Below, piece after piece: positions 37,332-49,250 of a stretch of DNA of 64,000 nucleotides. The translations under genes were made by a program, and so were the position numbers. The stretch spans positions 9,178,501 through 9,242,500 of the forward strand of contig OZ019759.1 in NCBI GenBank assembly GCA_947034885.2, read 5' to 3'. The notes beneath the pieces are model-generated. The model did not search any database, was not told where the DNA came from, and was given only the letters and a program-made list of their open reading frames with translations. The stretch's first letter is position 1. The number at the start of each line of letters is the position of its first letter. The DNA is from Thuidium tamariscinum (lineage: Eukaryota; Streptophyta; Bryopsida; Hypnales; Thuidiaceae).

Positions 37332-38684
37332 CATTGCAACACAAGTGAATTTCGATCCTGCAAACACCGACAAAATATTCATAGACCCAAGACCAAAACG
37401 CTTAAGGATATTCAAATAAAATTCCATGCGCAGTTGGGTATTGTGAATCCGATACGCTGTTTTGTTGTAGAGTCTTGGCTTGTTAAAAACATTGGTATCT
37501 GGGGCCCAATATGTTTTGTATGGAAGTTTCCACTCAACTCTCGACTTGTCCTGAAAGAACATGAGATACACTTTCTCAATGGCCTTGCTGTTGTTGGATG
37601 AGTAGTCTTCCATCCTTTTGTTCTTTACTGGCCAGTAATCACCGTATTCAATTTTGTATTCTTTCATAATAAGATTCTGGTGAATAAAATTGAGAACTTG
37701 TGTGTTCTCAATGGTGTCAGTGCATATAAACATCCACCTTGGAATATCCTCAAGGAATGGCTTCTTCATTGTTTGGAAAGACGCCATCACCGCTTCAAAA
37801 TAAGGCTTGAGCGACATGCACTTGCCCTTGTTCAATACCACTAGAGTATATCGAAAGTCGATAACTCCAAATCCCATGTTGGGTAGTGTATCGGCCCTCC
37901 ATGTACCCGCTGGCCATTTGTGGTGCTTGTCCACTTTGATTTCGTATATTCTATAATGAGCCAGAGTTTGTGGCTTTACAAAATTACTTTGTTGCTCAAG
38001 AAATGTCTTAAAAAACTGAGTAGCATATGGAGAAATGTCCACTATGATCTTGTTTTTAGACCTCGTCTACTTTGCATCTTTTTAGAAATCTTCACTAGAC
38101 TTCTCAAGAAGGACATTCATGGTAGTATTGGTGATTGAGCGGTTCTCTTTGAACTCTCTCCACTTGTCGGCGTTCAAAGTGTTGAATGCATTCAACAAAC
38201 CTAGTGATGGGTCAAGGATGTAAAGTTCTCTCTTCACAAGGTACTTTTTCTTCTGCTATTCTACCCAATCCTTCGCTGTGTAGCAGCTTTCCAAAACTGA
38301 CCCTATCATTTTTACAGTCACCTTTGGATACTGAAGGTTCTGCCACTTGGGATAAATGTGGAGGATATGCTCGGCAAGCTTTGCAAGATCATTGTAAGAG
38401 AGGTTCCCTAGCCACTTAAAGAATTTGTGTGTAAGGTTTCCACTCTCTGATTTCCACCCTGCCTTATCTTTAAATTTCATTAGTATATCACGGTCGATTA
38501 GCTCTCGATGCGCTGCGCTCAAAATAACCTCACTCCATAAGTTGTAGACGCGATTTGGTGCTATTATTATTTTTAACTCATTTATAATTTTGAGCTTCTC
38601 CTCTGCATCTTTCCCTCGTGATGCTTTTTGAGACTTCACTACGTCTAGCATCGCGAATCAGGTGTTCATAGCTTTGACAAACTC
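37332..38684 (-). pseudogene. Permuted DNA-methyltransferase-like domain exon
   Basis: The exon runs from a TTCTAG acceptor (exon start 38684) to a GTGAAT donor (37331-37330). The first half is helical and continues the ParB-like protein. The second half has, in order, GFGVIDFRY (37848-37859 covers DFRY) in the place of motif IV (DPPY), then aromatic-rich strands, QLRMEFYLNILKRFG, and NILSVFAGSKFTCVAM (VFAGS at 37353-37367). The last resembles the SAM-binding motif I, DPFAGSGT. Motif IV before motif I is the permuted beta-class order of bacterial N6-adenine/N4-cytosine methyltransferases, which are often fused to ParB-like domains. Both motifs are altered, so activity is doubtful. Breaks: TGA near 38660, TAG near 38255, TAA and TAG near 38060-38090. 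Confidence 0.5.
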
Positions 38685-40527
38685 CTAGAATAACAACAAT
38701 ATAGCAAACAATGTCACAGCAAATTAGGTTGTGTTGACCTAAATGTGAATGATTTTCATTTATAACAATGAATAGGGACACTAAAAGTTTATCATATACT
38801 AATTAGGTCAAGTCGACCTAAAATCACATACCTTGAACTTCACTGGGTTCTTTTTGTTGTGAGCGTTCCGCCTCGCCACTGATGCAGTTCCGATGGAGGC
38901 AACATCCTTTGAATTTCTTGGCCTCCCCATATTGATCCAGCATGTTCTAGCACCAAGAATATTGGTCAACCAAGAGGGCTTCAAAGCCACGAAATGATTG
39001 ACACAGTTATAGTATGCTAAAATTGTTCTCAAGATTTCATTGCTGTCAAACCATACAATATAAAAATCCCACTCTTGGAAGTGCTTAAGGATGTCTTCAT
39101 CTACATTCTTTTCCACCATCAATTTGCTGGCGGAGACACTATGTTGACCATTCACAATATAAAATTCATTCGTCTTTAGCTGGTCCCAATCCTCTCTCTT
39201 GGGCTTTTCAACCTGGTCGACGGGCATGACGCATAACATCTGCTTCCCTGTTTTATCTAGCATATGCATCAGATAATGAAACATGTCGACGACAAGCCGC
39301 TACTTGTGACTTTGAATGTTGACATTAGCAGGTGTAGCTATCAATTTTTCAATGGAAAGTTTTTTTTTCTCATCGATGTTAAATACATATGCATCACTAT
39401 AGGTCGCCTAATAGTTCTTGTATGCTTCTATTGACTCTTTGTAGTCAACATTGCGCTTGAGGTCATGCACGGATGGAACATTGGTGACAGCTAATGCAAA
39501 GCTCAGGTCCGCAGGTGCAGGTTCGCTTTTGTCCTTTTCAAGAGTCTTCATAGCGGATGAAGAAGCAAGGTTGCTCTTCCGGGCTCTTGTTGTTGGTGTC
39601 CCAGTGTGTGTACTTCTCTTGGTACCCCAACTTTGTTGCGTACCTGGCGTACCTTGAGAACTTTGTCCTTCTACATGACTAGGGGGATCGTGGGATACAG
39701 ATTGGGTAGCTACTTGAGTCTTCTTCAAATCAAGCTTGCCTTTTAGGACCGCAAAGTCCACAAATAATTGCCTTAGCCTATCGCAGAGATTCTTTCCCAT
39801 CACTTGGGCTCCCTTCTTAGATCTCCAATATCCAACGTCCACCTTCTTCTCCAGCTCTGGGATTTTGCCATTGTACTCCGAATTCTCTAGGCTGTGGATG
39901 AAGTGACTCACGTAGAAGAAGATCTTCAAGGAGTCGATGACGAGTGTAAAGTGATACTACTCTTCATCTTTTTTCCCAATCTAAGCAATCACACAATGGA
40001 TCTTGATCATTGTCCCTATATCAGGGGAAATCTCCTTGATCTTTTCTTTGTATGAGATTAGGTGATAGGGAAGCTGGTCCTTGTACTTGCGGCAAAAGCA
40101 GTACCTGTGGGTCAGGGTTTTTTTTTTAGGCAATTAAATGCCCAATTTCTTCAAAACAAAAAGTGCTGGATCAAGCCTATAGGAAAAAAATGGGATAAAT
40201 CATTCCAAAAATGCCATACTGCAATTGCCTCACCACTCTTAGAGCCACAATGTTTTCAAAATTAACTATAATAATAAAAACAATGCCAGCAGTAAGTACT
40301 ATGTAGCACCACCAAAAATGAAAATTATGCCAAATTGATGAGATTATGTCAGGCTTGATGAGCATCTGAAGCCTAACAACAAACAAAATTTAATGCCCGT
40401 GTTGCCTAAGTACTCTTGCAAGCAGGGTTTTTTAAAGCCTATATCACTGCCAATAATTTAAATACGGTGCCTTAATTTCTTTCATTGAAAGAGGTAAGCT
40501 ACCAAGTTGCCAACCATAACGCAAGTG

Positions 40528-42814
40528 CACTAGTAGAAAATGACGTCCAAATCAACAGAAATATGTTAATTTTCTGTTGATTCGGGTACTGGAATGTCCA
40601 ATTTCACATTTTTTTGTTACGGGTGACATTTTTTATGTTGATTTGGACAGTAAGTGACAAAATCAACAAATTTTTGTTGAACACTTTTTGAACCTTCTAA
40701 AATATTTTGGAATATTTTGGAACCTTATAGAATCTCTTAAAATCTTTATATTACAATGTCTTTATAAAAAAATTAAGTATTTAGATTTCTATGTTCAATA
40801 AAAACCGCAGACTTTGGAGGTCATTTACACATAGTAAATAAACATTTTTCAGAGAACTTTCAACTAAAAAAAGTTGTGGAATTAAATTTGACTTTCATCT
40901 CCAACAAATTTGACTTTCACCTGATTAATCAAAATAGAATAATTCAAAACTTTTCATGTATTTATAAATGTTGGATACTAATTTCAAATGTCTGTTTCAA
41001 AATAATAATGATATTTTAAGAATTTTTTGAGATTCATAAGCATCCCAAAGATTAATAAAAATTACATATAATGTAATAAATTTTAAATCATATTTGTCAA
41101 AAGAATTACCTAAATTATTGTACCTCAAAGCTATTTTGGGGACACACATCGACCTGTAAAAACTCTAGAGGGAAAAAAAGTTAAAAATTGTATCTAAAAT
41201 CTCTACGTTGCTAAAATATGCCATTTGATTATTTAAAGGTTGACCCTTAAGTACCCAAGCCTTTTCAAGTCTATTTGGAAAAAGAGTATGGGCTTATAGG
41301 TATTTCCAATAAAGCCAAAAAAAAATTTCAAAATTTCATTGTATAGATGTTTAAGGAACTTGCTTATTTGTATGCATATATATCAATTTTGAGTGAAAAA
41401 ATGCATAGGAGTTGTAAGATTATAACAAGAAAAATGCACTTTTTTTTCAAAGTATGTTGCCCTTCCCTACAATGTTTCAAAAATTTGCTATAAAAATTTC
41501 TAGAATTTGAATGTGCCATAAACAACTACAATTAGTGTTAACATGATATGATGCACTTTTAAGAAACTAAATATTACGTGAAAATTTATCAAAATCATTA
41601 TACACTCCACTTTGCAATTATTGAAAATTTGAAATGCAATTTATAAAGAAAAAATCACAATTACCTCCAATTCAGCAGTTGCATGTTCAATTTTGTAGTG
41701 TCCAAAACGATGAAAAGAGTTTACTATTTTCATTGGGACTAATTTTAAAACAAATGGATAAGTACAATTTCTTAAATTTCAAATCAAGTGAAATTATTGA
41801 ACTTTCCTCAAACTCGGAAAATTAAGTCAATTCACAAGCTTTTCTTTATACTATTGGTATGCATATGCCTTTGGGAACCTTTCTAAATTAAACATATATA
41901 TTTTTCACTAAAAAAAATGAAAACTTTCATTAGTCAACCTTGAAATTGCCTATAAAAGTTTTTAATAAGTCAATCATTCAAAAATCGGTGTTTTTAAAAT
42001 TCAGCATACTTTGGAGGCCGTTTGCACATAGTAGAATAACTTATTTTCTTTAAATTTCAACAAAGAAAAGTTCCTAAATGAAACCAAATTTCACCTCCAA
42101 AAATTCGTTTCATATTTGAAGAATTAGATCAAAATCTATGGGCAAAATACAGAGAGGGGTTCAAACTGCCTTTCTTGTTTTACACTTTTAAACATCCTCT
42201 CGGAATTTTGTTCATAACTTTTGAATTAAGACTCAAAATTGCAAAAGGATTTTTAGAGGTGAAAGTTGGTTTCATTTATCAACTTTTCTTAGTTGAAATG
42301 TTTTTCAAAAAATTTAACATACTATGAGAAAAAGTCTTTCAAAGTCTACTGACTTTCAAAAACAAAGAAAAATAAAATAGAAAACTAAGTAAATAAAATC
42401 GGAATACCTTGGTTGTCATGAGTGTTCTTTGGTGGTCTGATGGTTAAGGCAGGGAGTTCTGAACCCCGAGGTGTGGGGTTCAAACCTCATGGGTGGTGCC
42501 CTGCCTAGGGGGCGCTGCCGCGTGGCAAGCGCCTCTTGGCAGCTTGTAATTGGACATGTTTGTTGTCATTTTTGTGTTCAAATTAACATTTTTGGGGGGT
42601 GAGAATCGACACTTTTTGGTTGGAAATTAACATTTTTTTTGTTGTCAAAACAACACTTTTGCGTTGACAAATAACACCTAATTGTTAATTTGAATGTCCA
42701 AATCAACATTTTTTTGTTATGCAATGACCAAATTAACACGTCCTAATTAACAACTAAATTAACAAAAAAATCAACATTTTTTTGTCAACTTGGACACTGA
42801 ATTTTCTACTAGTG
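40528..42814. mobile_element. Non-autonomous CACTA element nested in the hAT
   Basis: It starts CACTAGTAGAAAATGACG and ends with the complement ATTTTCTACTAGTG. GTG flanks both sides (40525-40527 and 42815-42817), a 3-bp target duplication. The ends continue with repeated motifs on a theme of 'aatcaacatttttttgtt' and 'ttaacaa' in the outer 150-250 bp, like subterminal repeats. The body is AT-rich, with no transposase and only one short frame. It must have depended on another CACTA element, and element 2 shares its first 13 bases. Confidence 0.9.
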
Positions 42815-42817
42815 GTG

Positions 42818-44636
42818 CCAGTGCCTGTATTTATGTAAGTCTAGGGTCAAGGATTCTCAAACAGTCAGACTGCCTCTATCACTGGGGTTGGACGCTGGCT
42901 AAGTGGCTTGCCTGGCACCCTAGGCCCTAGCCGTTTCAAATTTTGGAAGGGCGGGATTGGGGGAAGGGCAGAGTGGTGGGCTAGGTTGGGCTGGGTCAGT
43001 TTCATCGTCGTTGTGGGGGCAGGGGAGACGGGTTGCCGGTGGACCTTACCCCTTGGGCGGACAGTTTGCGCCTCGCAGGTCGGAGCAACAGCCGGGTCGC
43101 AAGTTGAAGTAGAGGGCTTCGGCATCGGAGGTGAGGAGGTCGGACTGCTGGAGGTGCGGATCGAGCTGGTCGGGGCGGAGGTTGTGGATCTGGTCCGCTG
43201 GTCAAGCGCGGAGTTGAGTTGGGCGAAGGCGGGGGTGGAGCTGCGGTAGGGCGGGGTTGGGCTGAGCGACTCAGCTGTTGCGGTGGACGGACTGGTTGGG
43301 TGGGGCGGGGTTGGGCTGCAGTGGTTGGAGTGTTGGATTGTCGGAGGCTACGGACCTGCGGTGGTAGGGGCTGGGGCTTCGCCGCTTCGACATTGGAGGT
43401 GGAGCTTCAACAGTGGAGGTCAGGTCGTGCCGGGTTGAGGTTGCGAAGTCAAGTCTGCATTCTGCACTCTCCAAGTATACTGGCATAGGGTTGTGAACTT
43501 GAGACTTGCAAGTTGATTGAATATTGATTTATTGGAGATTTGGAGGTTGTAAATTGTTTGGCTGTTTGATTTGGAGGCTCCGATTTGATTGTTGTAATTC
43601 TTGGCAGGCAATGGCAGCAATGGACTTGGAAGTGGGGTGTAGAACTGCACATGACTAGATAATGCAATACCATAATGAAGGTGGCGGCTGCAGCTGTAGT
43701 GATTAGATTTGATGATCAAGGTTGTGATTAAGGATTCAAGTGGCGCTCCAGTAGTCCAAGTGTCCAACTGCTCTTATTGGCAATCTTTAAATTTTTTAAG
43801 TTTTTGATTTCTAACTCATATTTGAGTCATTAAGTGGAAATGAAGTTTCTTGTTTGGCTGTTTGGGTGATTGGTATTTTGGATTGTGCTTTGTGTGATTT
43901 TAAGGAGATCTTGATTTTTTCATTACACAATGGAGTGAAGTGAATGAATACTTGTTACAGTTGTTATTAAGTACCAATAGATTGAATCATTAAGCTATTA
44001 CTGGAGTAAGGCGGCTGCACCAGGCAGCTTGGTAGGAAAATAGTGAGGAATTTCAAATTTCAAAATTTTACTCCAAATATTGATTAATGACAAATTTTAG
44101 ATTTTAATTTTGTTTCTTGTGCCTTCTTTTGCAGGTTTTAATTTGGCTTGTTGTAACTTACTGAGGCAGTTGTACTGTAAGAGAGATTTGAATATTGGAA
44201 ATTATTGTAAATGTGAAATATTTGAACTGTTGTAGTATTGTAAGCTTGTATCCCTAGTATTGGTAGTGAGGTGCAACTTCTTTTAGGATTTGGAGCTCTG
44301 CTGATTTGGTCTGATTGTCCATCTTGTTGCAACTTGCAAATGCAGTTGGATCATTTTCATGGTTTGTTGTTTTTGAGGTTGGTTTCTATAGTATTCACAA
44401 CCTTACTGTTAGTTTTGCCTTAGAAAGTTCACAGGATCACTTTAGCAATTTTGAGAGGTGAAGTGGTTTGAGTTAGTTGAGTTGTTGAGTGCATAAAAAT
44501 TTAAATTACAATGTTTTGTTTGTAGAGTGAACTTGATTGCATATTGGGATAGTTCATCTCGTTTTGCTTTTAGAGATTGTTTATCTACTACATTCTCCTT
44601 TAGAGATCATTCTTCAGAGGTTGTTGGTGACTTGCT
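42818..44636. other. hAT leader with a GC-rich segment
   Basis: Positions about 42900-43450 are GC-rich and strand-skewed, full of tggg/gggc words, unlike the AT-rich rest of the element. The skew creates long frames on both strands with low-complexity translations (Gly/Val/Trp on +, Pro/Arg on -), which I do not take as genes. It could be a promoter/leader region. 43450-44636 is ordinary AT-rich leader. Confidence 0.4.
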
Positions 44637-47600
44637 ATGGAAAGTTCTGTTCCTATAGATGAAGGCTTGGCTGTTGTAGCGAATGCAGCAGCCTTGAAGA
44701 GAACAGCAATACTTCGGGCTAGGAAAATGGCTAGAATTCAAAAGGAAAAAGAAGCAGCTGGTCGTAAAACACTTCAAAGTAGTCATTAAAGAGAGTGGGC
44801 GTGAGAAGGCAAGACAGAAGAAAACGTTGCAGTCATATTTTTTAGCTTCTCATAATCCAGATAATGGGGATGCTATTGCAGTACAAGAGTTGTCTGTTCC
44901 ATCAATAAATCAGACACCTTCTTTAGATTCGAATAGTATTTTCCCCATGCAAGAGGCAAATGTGTCTTTAGACACAATCCAAAACTTTGTTGGAGTACAA
45001 TCTGCTTCAACGTCTGTTGTTGTCTTAGGAAGTATTCCAGGTACAGTTCTCTTATCTAGTAATGATTTAGCCTTCACTGTCTCTGAGGATAATCCCAATT
45101 ATGTTGCTTTACATAACTTGCATGTAGCATCTGAGAATGAGGAAGTATCTACAGATGGTGACTATGACATTCTTCCCCCTCCCAAGCGTTCTAAGAAGAA
45201 TTATGATTTAGCACGTAAATTTCAGATGGAGTGGTCTGCTAAATTACCTTGGGCTGAAATGGTTTTAGCACCTGATGGAGGATTGCATATGGTGCGTTGT
45301 CATGTGTGCACCGAAATGGGAAAGAAACCCTATACAATGGGTCCCAAACTTTACACTATGTAGACTCATGAGAAGAGGAAGAAACATAAAAGCAACATGT
45401 TGTTGTATCCAGCCAAGCGACCTACTATAGTGTTGGAGCAGATCAATAGCAACAATACCATTGAGTCTAGGAAAAAACGAGTGCAGTTTGCTACTTTGTT
45501 TCAGATTCTCAGTGAGGGTAGGCCAATGATTGAGTTTTCTTCTAGGTTTCCTTTATATGAGTTGATTGCAATCCCTGATATACCAAGGATGTATTGGAGT
45601 GATGGAGCAAGTTGGATTATGGCATCTCATATGTGGTCTGTAGTTCAAGATAGAATGAAGGCCATTGTTGGGGTTGCTATGTACATTGCCATCACTGCTG
45701 ATGAAACTACAGCTGTGGATAACTGCAGCTACATTGTTGTCCATTGTTATGTAATGCAGAATTGGACCCGTGTTCCCATGCTCATCTTGTTGTAGAAGCT
45801 TGAAGCAAATGGAGCTTCAGCAGACAATTTGACTTCTGTCATTATTTCAGCTTTGAGTGTGAAAATGGAATTGTTTGCAGAAGCCATTGCAGCCAAAGTC
45901 ATGTGTTTTGGTGCTGATGGAGTAGCTGCTTTTCAAGGTCAAAGAAGTGGAGTTACAAAGCAGATCCAAACCTCTCATGCCCCTTTTGCCCAAGGTGTTC
46001 ACTGCATGGCTCATAGATGCAATCTGGCCTTCAAGACATTGTCTTCTTTAGACATTATGTCTGTCATTGAAGATTTGTTGAGAGTTTGTCACAACTACTT
46101 TGCATGCAGCCCTAAGAAGTATGCTGAATTCCACAACCTTGCATTGTTGATGGAAACAAAAGGCTTGAAGTTGCTCAAGAATGTAGCTACCCGTTGGGTG
46201 TCTCTAATTGATCCTTTGAGGCGACTTTTAAGTGAATACCGCTCAGTTGTGGCCAAGCTCAATGTTGATTCTACAAACAGTAAAGAAACTATAAGATTTT
46301 CTTTTATATGCTTGTTTCATTGAATTTTTTTTGACTAAGTTGTATGATTTATTTAGTGCTAATTTTTTTAGAACTCAGTTGTAGAACTAATTTAGTGCTA
46401 ATTTTTTTGAAACTCAGTTGTAGAGTTGGTTTAGTGTTGATTTTTTGAAATTCAAGTGTAGGATTGGTTTAGTGTTGATTTCTTTAGAACTAATTTATGG
46501 GTTTAGGATAGTGCTGATTTTTTTGGAACTCATTTGTAGGTTCTTTACATGGTTGATTTTTTGGACTAAGTTGTAGGACTTATTCAATGTTGATTATTTG
46601 AAACTAACTTGTGGATTTTCTATAGTGCTGAATTTTTTGTTACTAAGTTGTAGGACTTTTTTAATGCTGACTTGTTTGGTACTAACTATTAAGTTGTAGG
46701 ACTTATTCAATGTTGATTATTTGAAACTAACTTGTAGATTTTCTATAGTGCTGAATTTTTTGTTACAAAATTGTAGGACTTTTTTAATGCTGACTTGTTT
46801 AGTACTAACTATTAAGTTGTAGGACTTATTCAATGTTGATTATTTGAAACGAACTTGTAGATTATCTATAGTGCTGAATTTTTTGTTACTAAGTTGTAGG
46901 ACTTTTTTAATGCTGACTTGTTTGGTAATAACTACTAAGTTGTAGGACTTATTCAATGTTGATTATTTGAAACTAACTTGTGGATTTTCTATAGTGCTGA
47001 ATTTTTTGTTACTAAGTTGTAGGAATTTTTTAATGCTAACTTGTTTGGTACTAACTAATAAGTTGGAGGACTTGTTTTGTATTGAATTTGTTTGACTAAC
47101 TTCTAGATTTTTTCTAGTGTTGAATTTTTTTGATTAACTTGTGGTGTTTTTTTTGGTTGATTATTTTTGACTGGTTTGTAAGATTTTGGTGCTCCTGAAT
47201 TTTTTGGACCAATATGTGAAATTTTTTCTACTGCTGAATTTTTTCTACAACTTGAAGGTTTAGATACATTCTTTGATTTGGTACTAACAATATTTTATAT
47301 TTTGCAATGCAGAAATACATGAGGACAAAGGCCAAAGGTGTTTTGGCTAAGCTCATTGATCCTTATGTTGTTCTAGGTATGACATGCCTCTTGCCACTTC
47401 TTGAAAGCATTGATAATCTGGTCCTCTTTGCCCAAAAACGAGATGTGCACATTTTAGATTTTGTGGCTGCCCAATAAGTTTTTCAAGGACACTTGTTCAA
47501 ATTCTACTTAGACCTTGATCAAGCCTTTGCTACTGAGGAATTTTGGTCCTTCAAGCAACTTCTAGATTGCTCTCATGAGCAAATCCACATGAAGTGGGTG

Positions 47601-48734
47601 TCCATGCTAGATTTGCCAATGGATTTAAATTCTGATGGGCATGATTCATAGCTAGCTTTTGTCTCAGGTATGCAAACTGTATTTGCAGTGCATGAAGGGC
47701 AATATGTGACCAAGGAATCATTTGGAGACATTGTGAGCATGGTAAAAGATGAATGTAAAGGTATGTCCTATTGTTGTATTTTATTAGCTAAGTTATTTAT
47801 CTACCACTATACTTTATTGGCTCTCTTGTGAAATTTATCTAGTGCTGACTTTTGTAGTCACAATTGTAGAATTTGGCTACTACTATTTTTTGGAGTTAAA
47901 TTGTGGAATATTTCTATTGCTAAATTTTTTGGTTAAGTTCTAAAATTGTGTATTTTGTTTTTTTTGGCTTAAATTTGATATTGTCTACTGCTGTATTTTT
48001 TGAGTTCAATTCCAAAATTTCCCACTGTTGTATATTTTTGGCTTAGTCCTAAAATTGTCTATTATTATATTTTAGAGATCAATTGTAAAGTTTGAAACTA
48101 TCATTGACTGTGGAATATGGACCTTGCAGGTGCAGCATAGCAACTCATTGATGAACTCAAATCTAGATTTCCAACCCATGGTATTATGGATGCCCTCAGC
48201 TTGGTTTATCCACAGTATTGGTTACAAGGTGATTGTGAATTTAGCTTCCGAAAACACCTTCATGTGATCAAAAAAACTTTTGGTGAGCCAAAATGGATTT
48301 CTGGAGAGGAAGGCCCTAAACTTGTGCCACCTGTCTTAGATTGCTCTCTGCTAGAGTTGCAACAACCAATGTTTAAGCTAGCTATGTTTTCAAATTCCAT
48401 GGCAGCAATGGAACCACTATTTCTGGTGAATCCTCTTGCAAAGCTGTGGAGGACTTTGGATGCAAACTCAGCACTTGCCAGTATTTTTAGTGAATATGTG
48501 AAACTTGCAGAGATTGCCATGATTCATGTGCTTGGTTTTGTTGAGGATGAACGTTGCTTTTCATCCTTATTATTCTTGAAAGATAAACTTCGAAATAGGC
48601 TGGATGCTAATTTGGGAGTAGTGGTTGGCATGAAGGCACAGCAAGTGTACACCATCAACAACTTCCCCTATGAAGAATGTTTTGAGCAGCGGGTTCATTC
48701 AGCTAAGCGGTACCGCTATGGTGTGACAGCATAG
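44637..48734 (+). pseudogene. hAT transposase (ZNF862/KIAA1586-like type), degraded
   Basis: Likely exons are 44637-46279, 47313-47760 and 48130-48734 with GT-AG introns. The ATG at 44637 starts MESSVPIDEG. A 1-nt frameshift near 44785 precedes LQSYFLASHN. A Cys/His region follows (VRCHVC), then the RNase-H core with ITADETTAVDN (Asp near 45697) and CFGADGVAAFQGQRSGV, HCMAHRCNLAF, and VATRWVSLIDPL. The last exon has the dimerisation-type end (LAEIAMIHVLGFVEDERCFS, LRNRLDANL). It catalysed cut-and-paste movement of the enclosing element. Stops: TAG 45361-45363 and 45793-45795, TAA near 47475, TAG near 47650 and 48138. Family assignment is strong. Confidence 0.85.
46568..47059. repeat. 123-bp tandem repeat, four units, in hAT intron 1
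   Basis: Units beginning AAGTTGTAGGACTTATTCAA start at 46568, 46691, 46814 and 46937, and a diverged fifth starts at 47060, giving an exact 123-bp period. Units are nearly identical. Flanking DNA (46320-46567 and 47060-47280) shows older, shorter degenerate versions of the same phrases (tttagtgctgattttttgg, aacttgtagg), about half the unit length. The array lies entirely within intron 1. Confidence 0.9.
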
Positions 48735-49250
48735 TAAATATCTGTAGCTAGTTTTATCTAGATACATGGCCCTTTAGTCTCTCAATGATGCAATAATCAT
48801 CCTTTGCATGGTGATTAATTACTATTCATCTGTTTGGATTTTTAGATTGCAGTTTCCAAAATGACCCTTTTGTTTCCATCATCCATGTATAGCTTTGGAA
48901 TTTGCCTAGACAATATATTTGGTCAATGAAAATTATCAAGGAAGCCCAAGTGCACCTTTTTAATTTATTTTTGTTGCCTCCTAAGTACATTAAAAAACAT
49001 TGTAGTTGCCAATATTATAATAAAAATTTGAAAATTATTGCCTATTCTAAATCCTAACAATAACCTCTTGATGCCATGTATTTCTTTGCAATTAATATAA
49101 ATATAGCCAATAGTCTTCAAAATTACCTAGAAAATTGCCATCTACAATCCTTGGCAAAATCAATGAAGGAGCCACTGAATGGAATACATTTTTTGTAACA
49201 AGGCCACATAGCCATTTGTCCTAAAACCAAAAAAAAACCCTGTTGTGGGT

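Larger units (their letters stand above)
40113..49242 (+). mobile_element. hAT transposon, 9.1 kb
   Basis: The left end is CAGGGTTTTTTTTTT at 40113. The right end at 49242 is the complement (..CCAAAAAAAAACCCTG). Eight-base flanks CTGTGGGT (40105-40112) and TTGTGGGT (49243-49250) differ by one base and are the expected hAT target duplication. The interior encodes a hAT transposase (44637-48734, +). A non-autonomous CACTA element (40528-42814) is nested in the left part. The insertion splits an exon of the ParB-like gene. One mismatch in the duplication and many coding stops show that it is old. Confidence 0.85.

Noticed and set aside
42908-43488. Long open frames on both strands in the GC-rich hAT segment.
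   Set aside because: Frames are open on both strands because of base skew. Translations are low-complexity and without domain character.
46568-47059. Regular 123-bp repeats considered as a CRISPR-like array.
   Set aside because: The units are contiguous with no variable spacers, and lie in a eukaryotic transposon intron.
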